64,000 nucleotides of DNA. It comes from Candidatus Babeliales bacterium. Its GTDB lineage: Bacteria > Babelota > Babeliae > Babelales > JABDEC01. The translations under genes were made by a program, and so were the position numbers. Positions 27,500 through 36,594 of the stretch are shown piece by piece. The DNA is taken from assembly GCA_031292305.1 (NCBI GenBank), contig JARLHJ010000047.1, positions 79,700-143,699 on the forward strand. The letters are read 5' to 3'. Each line of letters opens with the position of its first letter. The stretch's first letter is position 1. Under the pieces are notes generated by a model. It was given only the letters and a program-made list of their open reading frames with translations. It was not told the DNA's origin and searched no databases.

Positions 27500-27535
27500 T
27501 ATGAAAATACTATACTATATGTTATGATTTTCATA
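27500..27535. promoter_or_regulatory. inverted repeat upstream of the DUF4143 ATPase gene
   Basis: TATGAAAAT (27500-27508) and its exact complement ATTTTCATA (27527-27535) enclose an 18-base centre containing TATACT, a good -10 box, directly upstream of the gene at 27552. The arrangement fits an operator over a promoter, but the region is AT-rich and chance is possible. Confidence 0.35.
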
Positions 27536-27551
27536 ATATATAGGAGATAAA

Positions 27552-28718
27552 ATGTTTATAAAACGCGATATATCTAAGATAATTCTTGCCGGCGCCAAGC
27601 AAATTCCGGTAATTGCAATAATCGGGCCGAGGCAATCAGGTAAAAGTTCATTGGCGAAAGAATTATTTAAAAAACATACTTATTTAGATATGCAAGATGC
27701 AGAGCTTTTTGAATTTGCTAATAATGACCCTAAGGGGTTTTTGAATACGTATAAAAATGAACATGGAATTATAATAGATGAAGCCCAATACGCGCCCAAG
27801 CTATTTGCGCAAATAAAAGTAGAGGCTGATAAGAATCCGCAACCTGGTTATTTTATTTTATCCGGATCCCAAAATTTCTTGTTACATGAAAAAATTAGTG
27901 AATCATTAGCAGGCAGAGTTTATTTTTATACATTATTGCCATTATCAATCCATGAACTAAAAAATGCAGGTCTTTTGAATGATAATATCGAGGAGCAAAT
28001 ATTTAAAGGTTTTTACCCGCGTGTGTATCAAAAACAAATTAATACAGAAGAATATTATCAAAACTATATATCAACTTATGTAGAACGTGACATACGCACT
28101 ATAAGAAACATAGATAACATTCTTATATTTAAAAAATTTATGCAACTATGTGCCTTGCGTGTTGGAACAACAATTAACTTTACTGATTTAGCTCAAAATT
28201 GCGGTATAAGCCAATCTACTGCAAAAAATTGGTTGGCATTACTTGAGACAAGTTTTGTGTTATTTTTACTACCTTCATATCATGATAATCTTGGTAAGCG
28301 TATAACAAAATCACCAAAATTATATTTCTATGATGTTGGGTTAGCTTCTGCATTAATGGGTTTTGATAAAGAACTAATTGCTACAAAACGTAATATTTAT
28401 GGCGCTCTTTTTGAAAATATGGTGATTGTAGATTTTATGAAGAATTTTAATGCACAAGGTTTACGCCCGACATTAACATTCTTTAGGGATTCTAATCAAA
28501 GTGAAGTAGATCTTATTATAGAAATAAAAGGTAAAATTGTACCCATTGAAATTAAAGCATCTGAAACTATGAATGATAAATTTTTTAATACAATTACATG
28601 GTTTCAAGAACAAACAAAAAATGATCAAAAGCCTATTGTGGTATATGGTGGCAATCAAAACCAAACACGCACAAAGGGCAGGGTTATTTCATGGAATGAT
28701 TTGAATGAGATTTTATGA
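27552..28718 (+). CDS. AAA_14/DUF4143 ATPase
   Basis: A 388-residue protein with an N-terminal P-loop ATPase domain (Walker A GPRQSGKSS near residue 27, Walker B GIIIDEAQY near residue 74, sensor FILSGSQNFLL) and a C-terminal DUF4143 domain ending in a nuclease-like segment (SEVDLIIEIKGKIVPIEIKAS). Such proteins are abundant in mobile and symbiont genomes and many resemble restriction or toxin-type systems, though their biology is mostly unknown. The last segment has the D-x(n)-ExK pattern of PD-(D/E)xK nucleases. Ribosome site TAGGAGA. Confidence 0.9.
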   Translation: MFIKRDISKIILAGAKQIPVIAIIGPRQSGKSSLAKELFKKHTYLDMQDAELFEFANNDPKGFLNTYKNEHGIIIDEAQYAPKLFAQIKVEADKNPQPGYFILSGSQNFLLHEKISESLAGRVYFYTLLPLSIHELKNAGLLNDNIEEQIFKGFYPRVYQKQINTEEYYQNYISTYVERDIRTIRNIDNILIFKKFMQLCALRVGTTINFTDLAQNCGISQSTAKNWLALLETSFVLFLLPSYHDNLGKRITKSPKLYFYDVGLASALMGFDKELIATKRNIYGALFENMVIVDFMKNFNAQGLRPTLTFFRDSNQSEVDLIIEIKGKIVPIEIKASETMNDKFFNTITWFQEQTKNDQKPIVVYGGNQNQTRTKGRVISWNDLNEIL

Positions 28719-28724
28719 TATTAA

Positions 28725-30131
28725 TTATTTACAGTATTGTTCATAAAGTTTATTGGTAAACATTTCTTTAGGATCATATAACTTTTTTAATTTAATAAAA
28801 TTATCAAATTGAGGATATGATCTTCTTATTTGTTCTTGTGTGCCAAGTAAATGATAAGGTAAATAATATGTTCCGTTTAAAGTAATTGTTTTATCAATTA
28901 ATTGTCTTGTCCAAGTTATAATGTTGGGATATTCATCGTCTTTATGATTTATATTTAAATATAATACTAACGCACAGCATTCTTGCGGGCTATAAGAGAG
29001 CATAGATTCTGTATTTTTACAAACATGACGTGCTGTTAAGTTTAAAATATTTATATTATTTTCTTTAATAATTGTACGTAAGAAATCTATAAAATTATTC
29101 AAATTTTTATAAGGTATAAAATATTCTTGCAAAATATAAGAATGATCATCATTTTTAGGTAGATCAGATAGAGGATTACTCATAAATTTATTACGTGTAA
29201 TAGTTTGAGGTAAACTATATATAGCTTTTTCTAATAAAAATCTTAAGTTTTTAGCAGTTTTATATTTTTTCATTAATATTATAGCTTTGCCTAAAGTTGA
29301 ATAATTTTTTACCCCCTTTAAAGGTTGCAAAGATTCGTTAGAAAATTTATCTGTTTTAGAGTATGTCAGCACCAATGCTTTTTCAAGCAGATATGATGAG
29401 TTCATAGAAAAACGAGCAGAGTAAAATTCAATATCAGGATTGTTTTTTATATTTTGTAAAAAATAACTAGATAAGTCATTAGAATCTATTACCTGCAAAT
29501 TTCTTTTTAATATTGAATTATCTGTAAGCTCTAAGGTGACCTCAGTTATTATTCCAAATAATCCATATCCACCAATGGCTAAAGAAAAAAACTGTTTGTT
29601 TTTAGTGCGACTAACATCTATAATTTTGCCATTCGATTGTAATAATTTAAAAGATTTAACAGTATCAATAAGTGGATTTGCTAATAAATCTTGACCATGA
29701 ACATTTACAGACAATGAACCACCTATAGAAAAATCATTATAAGATTGCATGGCTTTTACTGCTAAACCAAAAGGTGAAATATAATTTTGCAGCGTGTTCC
29801 ATGTCATGCCAGTTTCAATTGTCACTTCTTTATTTTTAACATTTAAAGAAATTAATTTATTCATTTTTTCTAAACTAATTCTATAAGTACTAAAAACCGA
29901 GCTTATGGTTTGTCCACCCTGGCTTTTGCCAGCGCCTACGATACATATTTTTTGATCTTTTTTGTTTGCATCTTCTATTAAAAGTTGCAATTCTGATGCA
30001 CTTTCAGGGGAATATAATATGGAAGGAATTGTTATCTTAAATAAAGGCGTATAAGCACCTGGATTACTTAAAATAGGCAAAGTTAACTGCAAGACAAATA
30101 GAAGTAAGTGAAGCTTTTTGAGTATATTCAT
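28725..30131 (-). CDS. exported FAD-linked oxidase (gulonolactone oxidase-like)
   Basis: A 468-residue protein with an N-terminal signal peptide or anchor (LLLFVLQLTLPIL). It has the VAO-type FAD domain: ICIVGAGKSQGGQ, ETGMTWNTLQNY, the block YNDFSIGGSLSVNVHG and GGYGLFGIITEVTLEL. The C-terminal part fits aldonolactone oxidases (ALO/GULO) or DprE1-like oxidases. Location outside the cytoplasm is unusual for a flavoenzyme of this kind. Substrate unknown. Confidence 0.82.
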   Translation of the reverse strand: MNILKKLHLLLFVLQLTLPILSNPGAYTPLFKITIPSILYSPESASELQLLIEDANKKDQKICIVGAGKSQGGQTISSVFSTYRISLEKMNKLISLNVKNKEVTIETGMTWNTLQNYISPFGLAVKAMQSYNDFSIGGSLSVNVHGQDLLANPLIDTVKSFKLLQSNGKIIDVSRTKNKQFFSLAIGGYGLFGIITEVTLELTDNSILKRNLQVIDSNDLSSYFLQNIKNNPDIEFYSARFSMNSSYLLEKALVLTYSKTDKFSNESLQPLKGVKNYSTLGKAIILMKKYKTAKNLRFLLEKAIYSLPQTITRNKFMSNPLSDLPKNDDHSYILQEYFIPYKNLNNFIDFLRTIIKENNINILNLTARHVCKNTESMLSYSPQECCALVLYLNINHKDDEYPNIITWTRQLIDKTITLNGTYYLPYHLLGTQEQIRRSYPQFDNFIKLKKLYDPKEMFTNKLYEQYCK

Positions 30132-30176
30132 ATTAATAGCTTATCAGAGCAATTAATTTTGTAAAAAGGGTGGGGG

Positions 30177-31184
30177 TTATTTATTGCCCGGATTTAAAGG
30201 AGCTTTAATGATAGTAGCTAAATTCTTTTTTTTTCCAATGCTCCATTCATGATGTATTTCATGATTGCTGCTGCCTGATTGTCTTAAAAAACGTATAATT
30301 TCGTGTATGAATTTTTCGCTAAGTTCAAATTTAACTTTAGATTTATATAACCAATGGAAAATTAGTTTATTGATTAAGAAGGTATCTAAGGCAAATAATT
30401 TATTAAGATCAATAGCGTACCTGTATTCTTCGACAAGCTCAGGACGAAAGGGTACTCTCGATATTTCTTCAAACTTTTCCTCAACTAATTTTTCTAAAAA
30501 TTCTTCTGTCTCTTGTAATTTAGTCAAAGTTCTTAAAAAGTTATAATCAAAGCGGTTATCAACTTTTTGCAATTCAGGTATTACATTATTGCGAATACGA
30601 TTTCGTAAAAAATCAGGTGATTCATTTGTATAATCGATAATAAATTGTATATTATGTGTGTTTAAATAATCTAAAATTTCTGTTTTCTTAATTTCTAATA
30701 ACGGGCGAATATAAAAGTCTTCGCAGGCTTTCATAGAAGTTAAACCACTTAAAGTGCTACCGCGTATTAAACGAATAAAAAAAGTTTCTTCTTGGTCAAT
30801 TAAATGATGAGCAAGAGCTACACGGTCAGCATTAAGCTGTGTTTTAACAGTAGCAAAAAAATGTCGTCTCAGGTTACGGGCATGCTCTTCTTTAGACCCT
30901 TTAAACTTGAATGTGATATTCAGTTCTGAAACTTTTTTAGTAACGAGTGGGATATTAAGAGCTTTGCAAGTTGCACTGCATAATTCTACGTCTAGGTATG
31001 AATTAGATCGCCATTCATGATTTAAATGAGCTGCAATAAGTTCAAAATTGATTATTTTTTGAAGCTCATGCAAAACTCGCAATAAAAATATTGAATCTGG
31101 ACCACCAGAGAGTCCCACGATAATTTTTGAATTTTGTGGGATTAAATTATTTTTTTGTATAAATTTTAGAATTTTGTTAATCAT
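30177..31184 (-). CDS. tilS: tRNA(Ile)-lysidine synthase
   Basis: A 335-residue N-type ATP pyrophosphatase that converts C34 of the CAU-anticodon isoleucine tRNA to lysidine. PP-loop VGLSGGPDS near residues 24-32; other motifs AHLNHEWR, ALAHHLIDQEETFFIRLIRG and RNRIRNNVIPEL. The tRNA at 9304 is a possible substrate. Around residues 243-253 the sequence PFRPELVEEY is encoded by a palindromic repeat (separate entry) and may be an insertion. The enzyme ends soon after its middle domain and so lacks the full TilS C-terminal domain of longer homologs. Confidence 0.95.
   Translation of the reverse strand: MINKILKFIQKNNLIPQNSKIIVGLSGGPDSIFLLRVLHELQKIINFELIAAHLNHEWRSNSYLDVELCSATCKALNIPLVTKKVSELNITFKFKGSKEEHARNLRRHFFATVKTQLNADRVALAHHLIDQEETFFIRLIRGSTLSGLTSMKACEDFYIRPLLEIKKTEILDYLNTHNIQFIIDYTNESPDFLRNRIRNNVIPELQKVDNRFDYNFLRTLTKLQETEEFLEKLVEEKFEEISRVPFRPELVEEYRYAIDLNKLFALDTFLINKLIFHWLYKSKVKFELSEKFIHEIIRFLRQSGSSNHEIHHEWSIGKKKNLATIIKAPLNPGNK
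30428..30457 (-). repeat. RPELVE-type palindromic element inside tilS
   Basis: On the plus strand TTCTTCGACAAGCTCAGGAC followed by GAAAGGG is a near match to a common bacterial extragenic palindrome (TTCGACAAGCTCAGGACGAA). In tilS it is read as FRPELVEE, the product typical when this element sits in coding DNA. Compare in-frame palindromic elements of Rickettsia. Confidence 0.65.
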
Positions 31185-31207
31185 AATTTTTTAATCAGGC
31201 ATCCTGA

Positions 31208-31239
31208 AACCTCAAGTAGCCGAAAGGCGTTGACGGGTT
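31208..31239. other. imperfect hairpin in the divergent tilS region
   Basis: AACCTCAAGTAGCC and GGCGTTGACGGGTT pair across a GAAA loop with small bulges. It lies 24 bases upstream of the tilS start, in its leader, and between divergent genes, so it is not a normal terminator. It could be another palindromic repeat or a leader RNA structure. Confidence 0.45.
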
Positions 31240-31314
31240 GCAATTTAAATAGTTATTATTAATCTTAAAGTATAAGTCAAAAAATACCAGTTATTATAAT
31301 AAAAAAGGGATCAA

Positions 31315-31803
31315 ATGAAAAAAAATATATTAATGGTTGCTCTTTTTTGTATAGTTGAATTTAGTCTAGTATCAGATGTGCAACCTGAAAATACTAACGC
31401 TAATCAAGAAATTGCTAAAAAAATGGTAATTGCTAATCAGTTATATAATAGAAATCAAAAATTTAATGTCAGAGACACCTATATCCGTAGATCAAGACCC
31501 CAGATGCAGCAGTTGGTAGCGCAGCCGCATATGCCTCACCAACAGCCCCAAATGTCACAACAAATGCCAGTAGTCAATCAGTCTAATTTACAGGTTCAAA
31601 CCTGCCCAACCTGTAAACAAAATGTAAATAACAATTCAGTGCAGCCAGCAAATAACTTAGCTGGACATAACCAGACGATGGGATTTAATCAACAGGTTAA
31701 CAATCAGCAAAACGTGCACCAGCAAGCTAATAAGACAAAATTTTCAGGGAGAAAAACTGTTGGCTTTGGACACAGAAAGCAACGACGTTTTAAATATCAG
31801 TAG
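31315..31803 (+). CDS. exported Gln/Asn/His-rich low-complexity protein
   Basis: A 162-residue protein with a signal peptide. The middle (residues 60-145) is low-complexity Gln, Asn, Met, Pro and His sequence (PHQQPQMSQQMP and similar) with one CPTCKQ motif; the C-terminus is basic (GRKTVGFGHRKQRRFKYQ). Prion-like composition of this kind is disordered. No family recognised. A strong terminator follows it. Confidence 0.68.
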   Translation: MKKNILMVALFCIVEFSLVSDVQPENTNANQEIAKKMVIANQLYNRNQKFNVRDTYIRRSRPQMQQLVAQPHMPHQQPQMSQQMPVVNQSNLQVQTCPTCKQNVNNNSVQPANNLAGHNQTMGFNQQVNNQQNVHQQANKTKFSGRKTVGFGHRKQRRFKYQ

Positions 31804-31888
31804 ATCATAAACTGCTTGATTTTTTTACCTAATTATTATACCTTATTAACACTGTTAATGAAGTAGATTTTATATAGAATAACCTCCA

Positions 31889-31934
31889 TTTCCCCTATCC
31901 AAGACTTTTTGTCTGGATGGGGAAAATTTTTTTA
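31889..31934 (+). terminator. rho-independent terminator
   Basis: A 15-base-pair stem with one bulge (TTTCCCCTATCCAAGAC against GTCTGGATGGGGAAA) and a five-T loop is followed by a run of T. It ends the gene at 31315-31803. Confidence 0.85.
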
Positions 31935-31945
31935 TAAAGTAAAAA

Positions 31946-33004
31946 GTGCATAATAATAAGAGATTAGAACCAACAATTAAGCACGGTAGATTTTATAATA
32001 ATAATCACGAAGGAAATAAGCGTTTTCTTTGGGATTATATTTATATGGCTTATTCTTTTCTGCATGAAGTTTATATATTCTTAAAATCTTTGGCACAAGG
32101 CAGCAAGCGTTTACCTGCTGACTATAGTAGCTGGGTAGACAAATCGCCAGTTGAGGCACAAAGTATAGATCCAGTTATTACTTGGATTGGACATGCAACA
32201 TTCTTAATTCAAATTGGTAATGTTAATATTTTAACTGATCCAATTTTTGGAAATTCTACTATTTTTTTTCCACGTATTTTATCTCCTGGTATTAGCCTAG
32301 AAAATTTACCTAAAATTGATTTTGTAATAATTTCTCATAATCATCCTGATCATATGGATAAAAATAGCTTATTGGCTTTAAAAGAACTAAATCCTGATAT
32401 TACAATTCTGGTTCCGCAAGGTGATAAAAAATGGTTTTTAAAACGCAACTTTAAAAATGTTTTTGAAAATTTATGGTGGCAAGAATTAAGCTTTGGATTG
32501 ATAAAAGAGCAAATAAAATTTACATTTTTACCAGCATACCATTGGTCACAACGTGGCTTATTTGATCAAAATAAATCACTATGGGGTAGTTGGATGATAG
32601 AGCATAATAACAATTCAATTTATTTTGCAGGTGATACCGGTTATTCAGATCACTTTAAAGAGATTGCAGCTCAATTTAATAAAATAGACATTGCATTAAT
32701 GCCTGTGGGTCCATGTGAGCCAAGAGAAAAAATGTGTCACTCTCATACTAGTTCAGAAGAATCTGCGCAAGCATTTCTAGAATTAAACGCCACTCATTTT
32801 ATACCTATGCATTGGGGGACTTTTCATTTTGGTACAGATACATTTGAATTGCCAATAACACGATTAAGAGATTGGTGGAAAATTAATACATTAAAATTGG
32901 AATCTAAATCATTACATATTGTAAAGTTTGGCAAATCAACCGTATTTGAAAATCTTCAAAACATTCAACCAGTTATTCAAAAATCACCACAAGTTTCTTT
33001 GTAA
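31946..33004 (+). CDS. NAPE-PLD/UlaG-like metallo-beta-lactamase-fold hydrolase
   Basis: A 352-residue protein starting with GTG, without a clear ribosome site; an ATG at 32045 is an alternative but would remove the family's N-terminal segment (HGRFYNNNHEG). Metal ligands are clear: IGHATFLIQ, TDPIFG, the HNHPDHMD motif near residue 130, PAYHWSQRG, YFAGDTGYSDHF and MHWGTF. NAPE-PLD enzymes release N-acylethanolamines from phospholipids; related bacterial proteins act on phosphodiesters or lactones. Cytoplasmic. Its stop is one base from the stop of the convergent gene. Confidence 0.88.
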   Translation: MHNNKRLEPTIKHGRFYNNNHEGNKRFLWDYIYMAYSFLHEVYIFLKSLAQGSKRLPADYSSWVDKSPVEAQSIDPVITWIGHATFLIQIGNVNILTDPIFGNSTIFFPRILSPGISLENLPKIDFVIISHNHPDHMDKNSLLALKELNPDITILVPQGDKKWFLKRNFKNVFENLWWQELSFGLIKEQIKFTFLPAYHWSQRGLFDQNKSLWGSWMIEHNNNSIYFAGDTGYSDHFKEIAAQFNKIDIALMPVGPCEPREKMCHSHTSSEESAQAFLELNATHFIPMHWGTFHFGTDTFELPITRLRDWWKINTLKLESKSLHIVKFGKSTVFENLQNIQPVIQKSPQVSL

Positions 33005-33301
33005 TTACTTCTTTTTTGCAGACAATTTCTTTTTAAATTTTCGCCTTAAGGGGTTGTTTTTTCTAGCGTCACTTTTCTTTTTCGTAATACTTTCTTCATA
33101 TTTTTTATGTGCTAGCTCAACGCATTCTGGATAAGACTCAGGACCCAAAATAAGTATTAATTTGTAGCATGATAATAAATCTTTTCTCAGTTGTTCTTCA
33201 GGAGTAATTTTTTTATATTTGGTTTTTATATTCTTACGCCCATTTAAATTTGTAGAGCACAATATTAAAAATATAATAAAAATAGATTTTATTTTTTTCA
33301 T
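33005..33301 (-). CDS. small basic exported protein
   Basis: A 98-residue protein with a signal peptide (IFIIFLILCSTNLNG). The mature part is strongly basic (runs such as KKKSDARK and RRKFKKKLSAKKK) with two Cys (LSCYKL, PECVEL) that could form a disulfide. No family recognised. A basic exported peptide could bind nucleic acid or membranes, which is speculative. Confidence 0.6.
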   Translation of the reverse strand: MKKIKSIFIIFLILCSTNLNGRKNIKTKYKKITPEEQLRKDLLSCYKLILILGPESYPECVELAHKKYEESITKKKSDARKNNPLRRKFKKKLSAKKK

Positions 33302-33423
33302 ATAAATAATATAAAAAGATGGTTTACTGAATGCAACACTCTAAGTTGGCTTTTTAAACTAATTAATCGAAAGGAGAAGAGTAAATTCTATTTATTTAAT
33401 TTTTTTTATTAAGGGAGAATTTT

Positions 33424-35388
33424 ATGAAAACTACTAATTTAATTTTTAGTGCAAAATTATTTATTTTATTCATCGTAATTTTTCAATCAGTCAGGGGGGA
33501 AATTTTAAACACATCAATAGAATTTTCAGTGCCTTGGAATCAAACTAATGACCCACATGAACCATATACCCCTTTAGTACATTTCAACACAAATACATAT
33601 TTAGCATGGGTAGATTTAAATTTGAGGCCAATGATTACGCAGCAAAAATGTGATAAAAGTTTAATTACAGTTCCATTGGATCAAAATACCGATTATAAAG
33701 CTTTAGATGATGGTCATAATAGATTTTCAATGGGTATAGATAAAAAGGGATATATACATTTAACAGGTGATATGCATTTTTATCCGACTAATGGTGAAAG
33801 ATTACCAGACAGATATAGAAACCAATCAACAATGTATTGGATATCAAATGTTCCGTATGACATTACTAAAGGTTTTACTTTCGCAGGTGGTTTAAATTCA
33901 TCAACTACAATTCCGGGTCATTTTTATGTAAATGGATATTTTTTTAATGATAATAAAAATGAGCTATATTATACATCCATGGTCAGAGGTGTATATAGCC
34001 CTTCAATTAGGTTAACAGGTGAAATGGCAGTAGGTTTATATAAATATAATACAGATACTCATTCATGGCTTGCTCTAGGTGCCAAGCCACCAAAACAAGC
34101 TAATCATCCTGCCGATACACAATACTATGAATCTTTATTTTGGGAAAATGCTGGTTATTCGTCACCGGCAGGCTCTCCTCAATGGTTTAATAATTATCAA
34201 GCATCTTTCCAATTTGATAATCAAAACAATTTACATATGTGTGTGTCTGTAACAGTTGATACAAATATTGTTGCACCAACACGCGTTGTATATGCAATGT
34301 CTAAAGATGGCGGTATAAGCTGGTCTAAAGCAAATGGAAAATCCCTTGGGTTACCGATTCGCGGAATAGATTCTGAAGCAAATGTTGGTGATATTGTTGT
34401 AGATGTTTCGAAAGATTCAAATCCACAAGTTAATGTTGAATCATATGTAACTGCGGATTCTAAAGGTAATCCTTTAGTTAATTATGGTATTTACAATGTC
34501 TGGGATGTTTATTGGAAAAGATTTAACGGTACTTCATGGGTTAGTGATATAAGTAATCCGCATCAAATTTCTGGAAAAGAAGGGTATTTAGGACCTGATG
34601 GTAAAATTTCCATAAATGGTTTTCAAAGAGGAGGAATTTTTAGAACTGCATCTGCAAATAGTTTTAGTTCATTTTATACATTTGATAGATATTTAGATGT
34701 TAATAAAATAAATCAATTTTTATGTATTAGTAATATAGGATTAAAAACGAGTAATGATATTTATGGAATTGGTTTTAATTTAGATAAAAAATATATAAAT
34801 GTTATAAAATTTGATTTTGCAACAAAAGGATTGCCTTGTAATTGGTCTTCTACAGATATAGGTAGAGATATTGTTTATGGTGGTTCTTGTGATTTTGATA
34901 CTGGTACATACACAATACGTTCTGCTGGATCTGGTTTTCAAAATGCTGCTTATGACTCTTTACATTTTGGGTATCGTCAATTAACTGGTAACGGAACATT
35001 GATTGCTCGCATTAAAAGCCAAGATTTAATATTTAATTTTGCATGCGGCGATGGAATAATGATGAGAGAGTCTTTAAGTGATGATTCTAAATTTGTTTTT
35101 ATAGGAAATAATGTTAATTCAGTATTAGGTTTTTATTATAGAACAATAAAAGCCGGAAATAGTAGTTCAACACTTTTATCAAATAACAGTTCAAAATGGT
35201 TGAAGTTAGTACGAACAAATGATCAATTTAGTGGTTTTATTTCAAATGATGGTGTTGCTTGGTCACAAGTTGGCACAACGCAAACAATTAGTATGGGGCA
35301 AACTATTTATGTTGGTATCTCTTCATATACAAACCATATATATGATTTGCATAATGCGACGTTTGATAATTTAAATTTAATAATCTAA
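33424..35388 (+). CDS. exported BNR-4 repeat protein with C-terminal DUF1349-like lectin fold
   Basis: A 654-residue exported protein. After the signal peptide, residues 45-440 match the BNR-4 type beta-propeller (DDGHNRFSMGIDKKGYIHL, RNQSTMYW, YYESLFW, SKDGGISWSKANG with an Asp-box). Proteins of this type include polysaccharide lyases such as ulvan lyases and sialidase-like enzymes. The C-terminal 190 residues look like a DUF1349/laminin-G-type domain (GDGIMMRES, LVRTNDQFSGFISNDGVAW). A glycan-degrading or glycan-binding role at the surface is likely by family; the substrate is unknown. Confidence 0.82.
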   Translation: MKTTNLIFSAKLFILFIVIFQSVRGEILNTSIEFSVPWNQTNDPHEPYTPLVHFNTNTYLAWVDLNLRPMITQQKCDKSLITVPLDQNTDYKALDDGHNRFSMGIDKKGYIHLTGDMHFYPTNGERLPDRYRNQSTMYWISNVPYDITKGFTFAGGLNSSTTIPGHFYVNGYFFNDNKNELYYTSMVRGVYSPSIRLTGEMAVGLYKYNTDTHSWLALGAKPPKQANHPADTQYYESLFWENAGYSSPAGSPQWFNNYQASFQFDNQNNLHMCVSVTVDTNIVAPTRVVYAMSKDGGISWSKANGKSLGLPIRGIDSEANVGDIVVDVSKDSNPQVNVESYVTADSKGNPLVNYGIYNVWDVYWKRFNGTSWVSDISNPHQISGKEGYLGPDGKISINGFQRGGIFRTASANSFSSFYTFDRYLDVNKINQFLCISNIGLKTSNDIYGIGFNLDKKYINVIKFDFATKGLPCNWSSTDIGRDIVYGGSCDFDTGTYTIRSAGSGFQNAAYDSLHFGYRQLTGNGTLIARIKSQDLIFNFACGDGIMMRESLSDDSKFVFIGNNVNSVLGFYYRTIKAGNSSSTLLSNNSSKWLKLVRTNDQFSGFISNDGVAWSQVGTTQTISMGQTIYVGISSYTNHIYDLHNATFDNLNLII

Positions 35389-35393
35389 ATTAA

Positions 35394-35440
35394 TAAATAA
35401 TCTCCCTAAATATTATTTATTTGGGGAGATTATTTATTTT
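35394..35440. terminator. bidirectional rho-independent terminator
   Basis: A 12-base stem (AAATAATCTCCC with GGGAGATTATTT) with a T-rich flank on each side lies between the convergent BNR-4 gene and the CBS-like gene. Confidence 0.75.
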
Positions 35441-35451
35441 AAAGTTATGAT

Positions 35452-36462
35452 TTATAAATTAATTTGTGTTTCTTTTGCTGGCATATGAATTTCTATTTCC
35501 TCAATTGCTGGTTTTTCTAATACTATTTCAGCTTTAGTTACTTCTTCATAATCATAAAAACCTTTGCTTAAATAAGCACGGCCAGAATCTCCAAACATTA
35601 TTACAGCTACATCGGTAGGTTTTAATTTTGATATGTAACTATAGGCAGCCCATGCAACTGCGCCAGAACTTGGGCCAACTAAAAAGCCATGTTCTGCAGA
35701 TAATGTTTTTAACATACCAAGACCATTTTCATCAGAAACTTCTACGATATCATCAATTACATCTTTATCTAAAACAGGCGTGTCAAAATCCATACCAATA
35801 CCTTCAATTTTGTAAGGTTTTGGATTGCCATTTGTAGCTCTAAAAGAATGGTTAGAATCAATTGCAATTACTTTAACATTTGGGTTTTGTTTTTTTAAAT
35901 AACGTCCAACACCACTTATTGTTCCACCTGTTCCTGCAGCTGCAAAGAAGTGAGTAACTGTGCCTTCAGTTTGTTTCCAAATTTCAGGCCCCATAGACAT
36001 TTCATGTCCAATTGCATTTGTAATATTAAAATATTGATTAGGCATAAAAGAATTTGGAGTATTTTTATGTAATTCTAATGCAACACTATGATAACCTTTT
36101 GGATCAGAAATTAATGAAGTATTAGGGCAAACTATTACTTGTGCGCCATATGATTTAATAGTTTGTAATTTTTCGTTACTGCATTTTTCAAACACGCAAA
36201 TTATAACTTTATAGCCTTTAATTTTGCCAATCATTGCAACTGCTACACCATGATTACCTGATGATGCATCTATAATTGTGCCACCTGGTTTTAAAATGCC
36301 TAAACGTTCTGCTTCTTCTATCATATACAAAGCAGATCTGTCTTTCATGCTTCCGCCCGGATTTAGATATTCAAGCTTTGCAAAAATGCGTGCTTCAGAT
36401 TTAAAGTTTAATTGCACAAGAGGCGTGTTGCCAATTGCATCTAATAAATTATTGTATTTCAT
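35452..36462 (-). CDS. cystathionine beta-synthase/cysteine synthase family protein
   Basis: A 336-residue fold-type II PLP enzyme. Lys40 in NPGGSMKDRS is the cofactor lysine; SSGNHGVAVA binds the substrate carboxylate; GTGGTISGVGRYLK binds the PLP phosphate; GPSSGAVAWAA follows. The GDSGRAYLSKGFYD ending resembles CBS more than O-acetylserine sulfhydrylase. The reaction would be a beta-replacement on serine or a derivative to give cystathionine or cysteine. No other sulfur-pathway genes are present nearby. Symbol left open because CysK and CBS cannot be separated here. Confidence 0.9.
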   Translation of the reverse strand: MKYNNLLDAIGNTPLVQLNFKSEARIFAKLEYLNPGGSMKDRSALYMIEEAERLGILKPGGTIIDASSGNHGVAVAMIGKIKGYKVIICVFEKCSNEKLQTIKSYGAQVIVCPNTSLISDPKGYHSVALELHKNTPNSFMPNQYFNITNAIGHEMSMGPEIWKQTEGTVTHFFAAAGTGGTISGVGRYLKKQNPNVKVIAIDSNHSFRATNGNPKPYKIEGIGMDFDTPVLDKDVIDDIVEVSDENGLGMLKTLSAEHGFLVGPSSGAVAWAAYSYISKLKPTDVAVIMFGDSGRAYLSKGFYDYEEVTKAEIVLEKPAIEEIEIHMPAKETQINL

Positions 36463-36594
36463 ATTATTCCCTATTTTATTGCTATTAAATTTAAATCTAT
36501 AATATTATTTTATATAAGAAAATATAATTAAAATTCGCAATATTGTCATATAATTTTAATATTTTATTTTAATTAATTGCAAGAGAAGGTGGTT

